64,000 nt of DNA from Clavelina lepadiformis (taxonomy: Eukaryota > Chordata > Ascidiacea > Aplousobranchia > Clavelinidae), in NCBI RefSeq assembly GCF_947623445.1, contig NC_135247.1, positions 5,954,501-6,018,500 on the forward strand, written 5' to 3'. The notes under the pieces are model-generated. The model made no database searches. It saw only the letters and a program-made list of their open reading frames with translations, and was not told the DNA's origin. Below, piece by piece: positions 1 to 10,609 of the stretch (position 1 is the first letter of the stretch; each line of letters opens with the position of its first letter). Position numbers and translations under genes: made by a program.

Positions 1-1059
1 AAAAAGGCAACCACAAAGATGAGTTAGTATTACTTCATACAGCAATGATTCCTGGTCTCCAGTGTACATACAATAGCGTTGATTGAGTTGGCAGTAGACT
101 GAAAATGACAGCAATTCTTGTTAAAGTAACTACACCCATTGGTTGGATAGCTATCACGACATGAAGGAGGTGTATGGGTCAGAAATTAAGATTTCCCTGA
201 TTCTGATTTGTTAGACTCTTACTTAGAGCTTTAAAAACCTGTTTAGACCAATCAGAGGGCATCATGGTTGGTGTTGTTTTTTTAGCCTTGGAATTGCCCT
301 AGCATTTGAGGCATTTCACAGTTCCAGGTCACGTGCAGAATGCAGATAAAAACTGACATGAAAATAGGGAAACGTATGTTTTTAACCAAAAACTCCACTC
401 TTGACTTTAAGCCTATGTCACAAGAGCTAGAGAAATGAGATTTATGACACATTCTAGTAAGAGGTAGTCTCAGCCATCCCTAGATTACAAGCAAAATTCC
501 ATCAAGCCACACGACACCGTTGTCGAGAAGTTGCATTTTTGGTAATTTTACTACATAAAGAAATAAGCTAAAATAGGTTGGTCCTGGACTGCGAGCATGA
601 AGGGCCATCTTAAGGTTTGAGGAGAACATTGTGGATTGCAAATATGAAAATCTCCAATGTTAGCAAAGGACTGAATTTACTGTTCTAATCGACTTGATGC
701 TTAGCTGCACCACAAATAATGCACCCCTTGATACTTTCTACTTGCTTGTGACCGTGCTTGACACGGTACTACGACACCTTATCGAAAGACACTTTGTCAA
801 AGACAAAGGTGTCGCGTCACGGCTTGCAACAAAAAGCTGAAATCATAGCACATATGTATCGCCATACAATGTTGTGACGTTAGCCCTATAAAGGCATTAT
901 CACTCCACAATAATCAGATAATGACTTGAACTTTAATGATGTGTAACTTATCTCAGGCTGTAGCTAATGTAACCCATTTAAGTAAAACGCAGGTGCATTT
1001 AACTGTAACAATTGCGGATCTTACACAGGAAAATACAGCAAACTAATACTCGAAAAGTA

Positions 1060-1127
1060 TTTGCAGGCCGCACAAAATTTGTCCACAGGCCACATGCGGC
1101 CCACGTTCCAGGGTTTGGACTACTCTG
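1060..1127. repeat. Probable end of a hAT-type MITE
   Basis: The sequence ends in a run matching the terminal style of hAT MITEs: subterminal ATGCGGCCCACG and terminal GTTTGGACTACTCTG. Read in reverse complement it starts CAGAGTAGTCCAAAC. I could not find the partner terminus upstream, so the element is either truncated or diverged. Confidence 0.35.
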
Positions 1128-1364
1128 AGCTAAGAAATTAGACCTTTTTTCAAGCATATTCAACTCTTGAACATGATATCAAGATGATACATTTAGTCAT
1201 TTTCGTACAAATAATGTTTGTAAAAAGATGAAATAATGATCATAACTTGCTAAAGACCATGTTAAGACCAAGGTGCTTTTAATAACACGAACTGAGTTTA
1301 TTTGCAAAATGTATTCCGTCAACTAAGGATAAAATATATTTTAAAATGATGCTAACATCTAGAT

Positions 1365-1605
1365 CAGTGCTTCTTAACCTTTTTCAATTTGCGGTCCACT
1401 TTTACTGATAATTTTTGTTTTGAGGCCTACTATTTTAGATCATTAACCTTTACTGACAATACATTTTAGTTACATAATAAAAATGAGTCAAATTAAAAAC
1501 AATCTCCATTCAAAAAATGTGTTTACAATAACCACACATTACGACATTTTATTTCATAATATAACCTTTTGGCGTACTTCGTGGCCCATCAATTGAGAAG
1601 CACTG
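1365..1605. mobile_element. hAT-like MITE, 241 bp
   Basis: The 5' end CAGTGCTTCTTAA and the 3' end, which reads CAGTGCTTCTCAA in reverse complement, form terminal inverted repeats of about 13 bp. The left flank ATCTAGAT (1357-1364) fits the nTCTAGAn preference of many hAT elements. The right flank ATCAAACT matches it at only 5 of 8 bases, so the duplication has decayed. There is no coding capacity. It lies just downstream of the last FIRRM exon found. Confidence 0.7.
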
Positions 1606-1663
1606 ATCAAACTGATCTTTATATTAAGGCACAACACAACACTGTCATTCTTTTGCTACTTAC

Positions 1664-4600
1664 AACTTGGAAGTAAATTAAATAATAAACCGACAATGGA
1701 AGTGTTGTCAGACATTCCAAACCACACCGTTGAATCACTATGTGAAGTGCCTAATACAACACTCAACCGTAGCAGGATATAAAGCTCCACAAATGCTTCG
1801 TCAGATCCTTGATAAATTAAAAAATAGCTTAATGCAGTGAACACCAGAAAATGTGCGATTAATTATCAGCAATAAAATTGCACAAGAAATCATGTTTTGC
1901 ATTATGCAGTCTGAAAGTTCATTACCTGAGTTTTTAAGTCTGTGTTGAAATTGTGCTGATGGTGAGAGGAGCAGCAGTAGTTTGTCAAATTCTGGTTGAA
2001 AATGAGAGAAAATCAACTTCTGTATATGTATTGGTAACGTGGAAGCATCAGACGATTTCTAAAATCATAAAAACTATACAGTTAGACGTTAGCATTGCAT
2101 TAAGTCGTTTAAGTAAGAATGGAAGAACAGTGAAACAAGAAAGTTACAATCAAACATAATTACTACAAATAAATACCAAGATGAAGCGAAACTGTAATAT
2201 CTTCACTGCTGAAAACACGAAGTCTGTCAAATAAGAGCAATGACCGCCATCAAAGTTTGAAAAATATTGTGACAATAATGTACTGAGAAACCCCATCAAA
2301 AAAGATGCCATGCGTAATGATGATGCCACCTTCTTCATAATTGATGCAAAATCATTGTCACCTTCAAAGAGAGCAAGAAAGCATTTAAAAATATTACTGG
2401 TTTTTAAAGAAATGTTACTTAGGTTGATATAGGTTGCTTGCCTACACTGTTATTGGTTGACATGTTTGAACGGTATTAAATAAACGTTCTTGAGTTGGGC
2501 TCACCCCTACCCAAGAACAAAACAAATGTTCTGTAATGTTAAAAAAAAGTTATAAACATCACAGTCCACTTCATCTATTCTACTACAAGGAAAACAAATT
2601 AAAATTTAAATAATTTGATAGCCAGCATAGGATTCAGACGTACTTCAATTAACTAACTTTACAAGTACCTTGACGTGTTTCATTGGCAACAGTGGAAAAT
2701 TCATCTGTAGCTTGTTGCAGAAATTTAGAAATTTTTTCCAAAAGTTCCAAGATATATGGACCCAATGATACTTTCATCGACAGAAATTGTTGGTATTTGC
2801 ACATTAAGCTGACAAAAGGTATCAAATATAATTAACAATATGTATCATACATATAAGAAAAATATACAGTAAATTGTGCAATAAGCATACTAAATAGGCT
2901 ATTGGCTAAACATATAACTTATATCATAATAACTTATATCTATTATACCTTGATAATAATTTCCAAGACATACCCATTAATGCACAATCCATATCTGCTA
3001 CAACATGACAGATTTCCAATAATCTACTGCACACTGTGAAAATTAAGATGTTATTACACTTGTGCTCGTACTAACAATTATATACCTTTCAAATAATACA
3101 ATATTGATATTTACATAAAATACTAGTCTTTACGATGTATCCATATAATATTGCATATTATTATGTACCTACTAATAGTCCTTCACATGCTTCTGGATTG
3201 CAGGTTTCTAACACATTTGCTTTGCCCAATATTGTAGTTAATGCCTTTTGTAAACGGAAAGTTTTTCTAAATAAATCACCAAGCAAGGCTGCCACACTAG
3301 GAAAATTGTCACCGTAGGTAGTTTCACTGGACTACGTAAACAAGAAGTTTGTTTTAGCTCCTGCTCTGAGGGGTTTGATAGTTGTATACTGTATGTGCTA
3401 TGGTAATGCAGTATTGCAATGTAACCAGCAATATAATATTAAAAGCGTAACATATAAGTTGAAACCAAGCTGTTACATGAAGGAAGTATAAACCTGACAG
3501 TGCACATACGATCCATGAATAACATGCAATGTTGATCCAGCAATGTTCTTTTTGGAGAGCAAGTTAACATTTTTTACTTGATTGCATTTGACAGTTTCAT
3601 CAAGCAAATTTGTCAGTGTCTCAATAATCTCAACTGCATTCTGCAAAATAACAATCAAACCTATAAGCAGTGAAATCAGATTACAAATTAAAGCATTAAG
3701 CTGTATTACATAAATTTACTGGTTTAAAATCTGTTCATGCAAAGATGGTGCAGAAATCTTTCGACGGTTTTGTTCTTAATTAATTCTTTTAAGTAACAAA
3801 TCTCAATGTAAAGTATTGAACCAACAGATGAAGTTTGAATTTTCATTCTTGCCGCCATATTGACTCCATAAAAGTTTAAATGTGCCTATGCATTCCACTT
3901 TGGATTTTTCTCCTCACCAATTAATTGTATTGTTTGAATTTATTGAAATTTGAACAGGATTTTATATTTAATATGTCCACCATAATTCTTTAGCAGACCT
4001 TTAACCTGATTTGACATTGTTTCTACCAACTTTCTGCACTTTTCCATGATTTTAGAGTCCTTATACTACACCCAAATTATTGCCAACCTGTGTTTTCTTA
4101 CTCTTGTACAATCCTCCTTTAACAAACGAGATTTAATTGTAAACCACAGATTTTCAATTGGGTTTAAATCTGGTTAACACCCAAAATTTTCCAATTTTTT
4201 TAAGAACGACAGGGACAAAGTTGTGCTGCACCAAGTATTACTTATGCATTTCACTGCATAGGAAGAACAGGTTCACATAATGCTAAGACAATTATCGCAA
4301 TGTCACTGTATGGGACATATTCTACTTAAAAATCTATATATGACGCTCAGGTATGTTTTTTTAGAGATTTGCCATCTAGAGGATGGCGGGCAATCTAGTC
4401 TATAAATATATATATGTATATAAATAAATTACCAAACAAAAAATAGAACAATTAAAACTGAATACAGCTTATAAAGGCATGCAAAAGAACTCATTGTACA
4501 TCGTTGAAGATTCAACTGAAAGTTAATGCTTTCAAAATAACAATTTGTGGTATATACATATTTTATATGATGGCAAACATGCTAATTTACCTGTAATATG

Positions 4601-5029
4601 TTGGTTTCAACTTGACATTTATTTTTTTGAGTACTGGTAATCCTGTATAGAAATTAAACATATATATAATGTATCATATATGTTGTTAACTTGTTAAACT
4701 TTGCTATGTGAAAACGTATCAACTAACTAACACTAGCACTTTTAGATTTGTAATTTACATATTACTTTAAGCTGTTGCTAACAACATATTGACCAAATTC
4801 ATTGCAAACAAATGAACGCATTAGTTGATGCTAGTGTATTTGCCTACCTAAGCAAAATTGCCTTAAATAGTAATTCGAGGATTTCAAAAGTATCACAGCT
4901 AACTTCTATGCACTCGCTGTCATTGGTGGAAAAAGGGAAGACATTCATCACTCGTTGCTTGGAACTGGCAATAAGAGAGGATATTTTGGCAGAGAAACAT
5001 GAATCATTTTCTTTAGAATTTAGACTACC
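1664..5029 (-). CDS. FIRRM: FIRRM (C1orf112)-like protein, N-terminal part
   Basis: FIRRM works with the AAA ATPase FIGNL1 in homologous recombination and mitosis. Nine exons join in phase on the minus strand: 5029-4848, 4642-4591, 3640-3494, 3331-3169, 3033-2949, 2808-2669, 2361-2177, 2019-1926 and 1807-1664, about 270 residues. The product is all helical. I recognised it from family patterns such as STLHVIHGSYVHC followed by LLGDLFRKTFRLQKAL (exons 3-4) and LLEICHVVADMDCA followed by WKLL (exon 5), which parallel the human protein. Human FIRRM is about 850 residues, so the C-terminal two thirds should lie left of position 1664 or beyond the window; I found no further exon in 1-1663. The first exon is uncertain (see 5868-5936). 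A stretch of about 35 residues seen in the human protein between exons 1 and 3 seems missing. Introns hold a Tc1 fragment and, downstream, a hAT MITE. Confidence 0.8.
3940..4173 (-). mobile_element. Tc1/mariner transposase C-terminal fragment, inactive
   Basis: The minus-strand frame starts with PDLNPIENLW, the hallmark around the last catalytic acidic residue (E) of Tc1-family transposases. It continues in family style to RMEKCRKLVE-like helices and NYGGHIKYK, and ends in a normal stop at 3940-3942. An in-frame TAG interrupts it about a third of the way along, and the upstream part holding the first two catalytic aspartates is not recognisable. It sits in the intron between FIRRM exons 2 and 3 (4591-3640). 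The copy is dead. Confidence 0.85.
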
Positions 5030-5241
5030 CTGAAAATAAAATGACACTAGTTTTAACACAACAAAATGCAATGCATGGCAAACAACATGTTATTTATACT
5101 GATAACGTAACACTAGGGATGTACCGGGTCGAATCCGAGTACTCACCCGGGTATTGCGATGATTTCTAATAATCGTATAAAGTGGGTATTTCATTGTTCA
5201 AACTGAGTCTCTTAGTTACCAACGTTTTAGTCAAATTATTC

Positions 5242-5562
5242 CAGGGCTACTCAACTGGTGAACCGTGGTCCAAATGCGGACCTTTTCAGTGTTGAATCCG
5301 GACTTTATATGTCTCAGTTTTTACGCAAATGAAATCGTTCATCATTAGCTTTGTTATTCCTGCTTATTTAATTAATCAGCGAGTAGGTAGCCTAAGTGGT
5401 AAATTAATACCCATCCAGAGAATTATTATATTATATATATATATATACCGTATTTTAATACATTTGTATGACTGTAAGTTATTTCATGAGAGTTATAACG
5501 GACCTAAGCAAATTTTGAACTTTTGTAACTGGTCCTTTGCTAAGAATAGTTGAGTAGCCCTG
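5242..5562. mobile_element. hAT-like MITE, 321 bp
   Basis: The termini CAGGGCTACTCAACT and (reverse complement of the right end) CAGGGCTACTCAACT form a 15-bp perfect inverted repeat. No 8-bp target duplication is visible in the flanks (AATTATTC and CCATACAG), so it is old or has rearranged flanks. It contains a short (AT)n tract near 5434. Confidence 0.72.
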
Positions 5563-5867
5563 CCATACAGCTATCCAAACTGTTCGAGTTTTAACCAAAC
5601 TTTAACAATAAGCGTAGTTGTTGTCAAGGCAAACTTTCGCTTAAGCACTAAGCAGTTGTAAACTCCTGGTCCAGGAAATCCCCCACTTTTTATGGGCCCT
5701 GGAACACCCTCATCAAGAAATTTTCATATTCTCCACAGCGATACATTTCAAACTAATAACTTTGTCTAACTTGTTAAATATAAATTTGTTTTAATGTGAA
5801 AAAACTGAGTGTGTATATAGATAGATCCCGTGCGTGTGTCACACCTTCTACTATGGATTCCACTTAC

Positions 5868-5936
5868 CATAATATACTTCACACTTTCACTGAACTCTGC
5901 TCCAGTGAGCACATTACATGAATGGCTTTGAGACAT
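5868..5936 (-). CDS. Candidate first coding exon of the FIRRM-like gene
   Basis: An ATG at 5936 opens a 23-codon frame starting MSQSHSC that ends in phase 0 at a good donor (ATG followed by GTAAGT). The next downstream FIRRM exon (5029) has a phase-0 acceptor, so the two are compatible. The support is only the splice phase; the residues are not conserved enough to identify. Another minus-strand frame over the same bases is also open for about 40 codons without an obvious role, so this could be chance or part of a repeat. Confidence 0.3.
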
Positions 5937-6167
5937 CCTGGATTAACAGTTGGCTTCTGTTCAGCTACGATGGTCAACATGGAATGAAGCACAATTTCAT
6001 CTTCATTTTAGTCATCCATTTTACAATTGATCATAAAACAATCGAATCGGCTTAGTCACAATTTAGTGTTTATCTATTCTTGTAAAATTCTAAAACAAAG
6101 ATATCTAGCCAATAAAAATCAGCGAACAGCTGAAACTAAAAACAACTGCAAAAGTCAAGGCCCTATA

Positions 6168-6240
6168 CCGGAAAGTTTGCTTTCAGTGAGCCAGATAAAT
6201 TTGCTAATAATTGTAATGCCAAACTTTGCCCCAGGGTTGT
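6168..6240. repeat. Dispersed repeat, copy A
   Basis: About 70 bp, from GGAAAGTTTGCTTTCAGTG to GTAATGCCAAACTTTGC, match 47940-48010 at roughly 80 percent by eye. The family is unknown to me. It abuts the MITE that starts at 6244. Confidence 0.6.
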
Positions 6241-6243
6241 AAT

Positions 6244-6676
6244 CAGGGCTTTGGAGCAGGCATAAATGTTAAATTGCTCCAGCTCCAGCTCCGGAGCTTT
6301 CTTTTATCATAAATTAGCTCCAGCTCCGGAGCTCATTGATACCACTGCTCCGGCTCCATTACGTCAAAAACTAAGGTTTAAGGATAAACGCTCAATTTGG
6401 AATATCTAGCGTTTATAAATAATCACAAACAAAATAACACAAAATATTTGATTCTGCACAAAGAAGTGTTCAAAAACCATTTGTTTGAAGAATAATATTG
6501 CCTCTATCAAGTCTTTTTTCATCAAGCATCTTAAATCTTATGAAATACATCGGAGCCGGAGCTATTTTTCAAACAACTGGCTCCAGCTCCATTTGAATTT
6601 CTCGTAGAACTCCGGCTCCAGCTTCGTTAAAAAAGCACGGCTCCGGGGATTCGGCTCCTTGCTTCGTACAGTGCTG
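6244..6676. mobile_element. Probable hAT-like MITE rich in GGAGCC/GGCTCC palindromes
   Basis: The left end is CAGGGCTTTGGAGC. The right end read in reverse complement is CAGCACTGTACGAAGCAAGGAGCC, a plausible degraded inverted repeat. The interior is full of short inverted words (GCTCCGGAGC, GGAGCCGGAGC) at both sides. No target duplication was found, so the boundaries are approximate. Confidence 0.5.
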
Positions 6677-6684
6677 GCTTCGCC

Positions 6685-7719
6685 ACAAAATTCAGGCCCA
6701 AGGAGAGAAACGTATTTAAAAAAGAAACTTACAGAAAAGATTTAAAGAAACATAGATTCTGAGTTATTGTGCAAATGTACGGAAAAAGGGGCTCTCTAAT
6801 TCGACGCGATGGAACTTAAAAAGTTTTGAGCGTAGAGACATCAAATTTGATACACAGTTAGATGAAGAATCTTGCTTACTACTTGCAAACACTTCATTAA
6901 TTTGGAGTCTATATAGTAGGCTATAAGCCGCAGCATTTGTTGCGAGGCGATAACATAACAAACAAACGATGCTGTAACAAACAAATTAGCCTAGCCCAAA
7001 TTACGGCATCTGCTATTTCATAAAATAGCATTACATATGGTTTGTAATACAAACAAAACCTTTTATCAACTAATGTCAACGCGCCCCGGCCCCAACTCCA
7101 TGCAGTCACATCCTGGCCTTCTGTCTTGTTCGAGAGTTACCGCGAAAAACTTCAGCTCCTCAATGCTGGTAATGTTTCTTGCAACATAGATATCTAATAA
7201 AATTATGGTAACATGACACACATCCGTATGGTCATGATTAGATTTTAGTCAAATGGTCTGTCAGCGACAACTGATTACTAACAATCAGTGCTGTAATGAC
7301 AATAGTTAATATCTCGCACATATTAAGTCCTCAAGCCTTTGCCGACTTTATCCGTTCTTTGATTATCTTTAGAGTCTAAGCATATTCTCGTTCTATTATA
7401 TGCTTAGGCCACGGAGGTCAGCACAATTTTTTCATTCTTCGCAGTCAATCTAGAAAAATAAACGATACGATAAAAATTTCCTAATTCCCGAAACTCCACT
7501 TTAATGGCCATTTATGTACAGCAGCATGCATATTCGAATAAGTGTTGGCGAATATACAAGATTTATGAAACACAATAAAACATTTTTTCATTGCGGAATG
7601 AAAAAGGTACATTTCAACGACATATTTATAGTAAAACTATGATCGGTTAAAAGTGTTTACGAGTTACCATAAACTGAAAGTTTACTCGAAAAACTCCAAG
7701 CGTCATTTGATCCATCCAG
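6685..7719. other. Intergenic, nothing recognised
   Basis: AT-rich sequence between the GGAGCC-rich MITE and the lectin pseudogene. Short open frames occur but show no family signature and no coherent splice context. Confidence 0.5.
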
Positions 7720-8388
7720 AGTGGTATGTTTCCTTCAGCGGTTACAATTACCGACTAACACAAAACACACTTAACTATGACGATGCGCGAGCTGTATGTT
7801 AGGAAATGGGAGAAGACTTAGCAAGTTTTGGCATAAGAGACTTGACCACCAGAAGGTGATTTGTAGGCCTAAGCATAATACAAAATCTAGTCATTTTTGC
7901 TACTTTCTTTTTGTTTGAAGCATAAAAAAATAATTTTACTTTTCTTAATGTCGCTTGGAATTTATTTAATTTGACACCAAACTTTCTATACACTTGCCTA
8001 AGAGAACTACCACCAAGCAAAAAAATCCACTTCACATTCATAAACGACAGCATCATATTTAAAAATAAAAACTTAATCTACAATTACATTACATTTGTTT
8101 CTATTTTCAAAACCTACTTTTTTACTCGTTTGCAGATTCACCTACAGAACATTGAAGGAGAGCGATGCTTGGATTGGACTCAATGTTAAGAACAAGGAAG
8201 GAGAGTTCAAATGGTTGCGAGAAACAAGAACAGGGGGAGAGCACTGGAAGGATGGATAACCAAATGATAGCTTTGGAAATAAAGATTGTGTTCAGCTTTG
8301 GTTTGATGCCCTCTCCAACGACGATAATTGTGCAAACCGTCATCACGGATTGTGCGAGATAAAAATCTTAGTAAATCCCTGTCGATGA
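7720..8388 (+). pseudogene. C-type lectin-like domain, two exons, two nonsense codons
   Basis: Exon A (7720-7855) encodes the first half of a CTLD: YNYRL, YDDARAVC, MGEDLASF. Exon B (8136-8388) encodes the second half: ESDAWIGL, WLRETRTGGEHW, PNDSFGNKDC, DNCANRHHGLCEIK, then a normal stop at 8386-8388. The junction is in phase 2 (donor AGAAG/GTGATT, acceptor TTTGCAG/A). Two in-frame stops break the domain: TAG at 7800-7802, directly after the first conserved Cys where Gln (CAG) is common, and TAA at 8257-8259, directly before PND at the ligand-loop motif. No signal-peptide exon was found upstream. Both breaks are single-base-type changes, so this looks like a recently inactivated lectin or lectin module. 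Sequencing error at both sites is less likely. Confidence 0.8.
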
Positions 8389-8604
8389 GACAAAAAAATT
8401 CATGCGGCTATTCAAAAAAAATAGTAATAAGCTTAATAACACAGAATATTGGTTTAAATCTGTTTATCTTTAATTTTTAGCAAAATTCATCTGTAATTCT
8501 TGGTGTTTCATCTTAAGTCGTACTTGAAGTTGAATTATGATGGAAAGCGCTTATTTGAATCAGTTTTTGCTACGCAATATACCACGTGGCATGACGTTGT
8601 AGCA

Positions 8605-9058
8605 CAGGGCTTCCCAAACTTTTTTGCTCGCGACCCCTTTCAAACTTCTGAAGTTTTCCACGACCCTTCACGTTTAAATTGATTAAATTAGCAGTGCGAA
8701 ACATACATTAGTCATTAGTGAAATTTATTGAGATGCAAAGAGTAAAGACTGAATTCAAGCAACCAGTACTCAAAGTCTACTTACTACTTTACACATATAT
8801 AGGCTACTGGAAACAAAAAAGCACACACATTTATTCAGTGTGATTGATGCGACTGCTTTCTGCTACAAAGCAAGTCCAGCCGTGGCTCAATATCTGTTAA
8901 TGCTGGTCTCAAGGCGGTTTCAATGTTGATTAGGCTGGAACGATATTTTGTTTCGATTGTATTTTGTACTTCGTGTAAAATTGGTATACGCTCTGCGACC
9001 CCTGAAGTTCGTTACGCGACCCCTTGCGGGGTCGCGACCCCCAGTTTGGGAAGCCCTG
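8605..9058. mobile_element. hAT MITE, 454 bp, with perfect TIR and target duplication
   Basis: Both ends read CAGGGCTTCCCAAACT inward, a 16-bp perfect inverted repeat. The flanks are identical 8-bp copies of TTGTAGCA (8597-8604 and 9059-9066), the target duplication length of hAT elements. Subterminal CGCGACCCC words recur on both sides. No transposase is present. The exact duplication implies a fairly recent insertion. Confidence 0.9.
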
Positions 9059-9066
9059 TTGTAGCA

Positions 9067-10609
9067 TACCGTTCCAATAAACCAAAAATACAGGCTATAG
9101 GCTACTGTGTAAAAACCAGGGCTGCGGAAAAATGAATAAAGGTCGGTCTCCTGTAAACTCGAGCTTTTAATCAGCTGAAGCCAGACCGAACCGATAATGT
9201 CATAATAAAACAAACTAATTTGTAAAAGCAGAAAGTCTTTATCGGTATACTATTGCTGGCTACATTCAAAGCCTATGTCCACGGAATAAACTTAGGCCTA
9301 CCTTTTAATTGGTGTATGATAACAGAAACTATTTTACAAAGAAGTTTTTCAACACCATAAACTATTTTGTACGTATAACTCATTTACGTTTTTAATGAAA
9401 AAAGAAAAACAGAAACGTTCCATTAATACCGCCTATATATATGCCTGATGTATTATGCACTAACGTTTTGAAGTTCAGACGGGCACAGCAAGATTAGAAA
9501 CTATTTCCGGTAGCAAATATTGGAATAATTATTACGTTTTGTTTTGTTGGATTGAAACAACAAACGTTCGGGTAAAACCAAGAGTAAAACTCAGGTTCGT
9601 GAAAACACATAAAAATGGTGTCGTTCGTGCTCGGCACACCCCTATAGTAGGCCTAAAACCCTTTTGTCTTTCTCAAATTAAAGATTAAATGTAGGCTAGC
9701 AGCTAATGAGATTGCAGAGATCAAAAATCACCTAAAATCCAACTACAGTATGCTGTATTTAGTTTATACATTGATACAATACACTTTCAAACTGACATTA
9801 GGCCTATATAGGCTAATATCTTTCATTCACATCTGCAGAATTAATCGCGATTTTCGATAAAACGTTACCACATGCTCCTGTGGTTATTACATCTGATTTG
9901 TTTACATTAATGTATGCTACCAATCTCGACTTACTCTGATATTACTGTATTTATGCAACAACTTAAAACCGAGTACTTTGAGCGCTTTAAACTTTATTAT
10001 AATATGGCCTGGCGGTTAAACTGTAAATGCGTGCTGATGGGTTATCCAAGGGACACTTTTGTCTGTCGCATATGGTTTTCCTTTTTATTATAACGAAATA
10101 CATTATATGCCCATCGTCTCTCATACCCAATATCTTAGATATAACGAGCATGCGCATAAAATGATCTAGATTCGGAGAATATGCGGAGATTTTCGCGAAA
10201 ATTAAATTGATTCATTTTAAGATGACGTTATCAGATTCAAACTCTGAGCAAGTCCAGAAAACTTGCCTAGTCACAAGATTGATTTAAGACTAAGAATAGT
10301 TAATAGCTTACCGAATAAATATAGTTCAAACCACGGAGCACTGAAACATCTTATGTTACCAATAAAATTACGTAATTCAGCGTTAATTGCGTCAGGCTTA
10401 AAACCGAGCACGAAGTAAAAGTAAAATCTTTCCGGCTCACAAACTTAGCGATAATTAATGCGCACAGTTAAATACAAATTAATATCGTTCACATACTTGA
10501 CTACATAAAAACAAACAATATCATTAAAGTGTGTGCTTAATGTTTTGTTTTGACGAGAATGTATACAGTTAAAAAAGCTCTTTCATACTTAAGTTTCACA
10601 AAAAGAATT
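9067..10609. other. Intergenic region downstream of the Toll-like receptor gene
   Basis: It should contain the 3' untranslated region of the minus-strand receptor gene. No coding signature was seen. Words of the type TAGGCCTA and TAGGCTA are frequent, as elsewhere in the window. Confidence 0.5.

Larger units (their letters stand above)
1..1663. other. No gene found apart from MITE remnants
   Basis: This should contain intron and later exons of the minus-strand FIRRM-like gene, whose last visible exon ends at 1664 in phase 1. I found no further exon with matching phase and recognisable sequence. The only structures seen are the two hAT-like repeats listed. Confidence 0.5.

Noticed and set aside
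4812..5033. Plus-strand frame of 73 codons
   Set aside because: It is antisense to the first FIRRM exon, whose splice sites and phase fit the minus-strand gene.
5135..5160. tRNA-like GGTCGAATCC word
   Set aside because: There is no A box or cloverleaf around it, and it sits in sequence resembling a MITE terminus (TAGGGATGTACCGGG).
5434..5448. (AT)n microsatellite
   Set aside because: Very short and inside a MITE; not worth a separate feature.
7720..8388. Functional lectin gene using stop-codon readthrough
   Set aside because: Two separate in-frame stops of different types and no signal-peptide exon make a pseudogene simpler; kept as a pseudogene.
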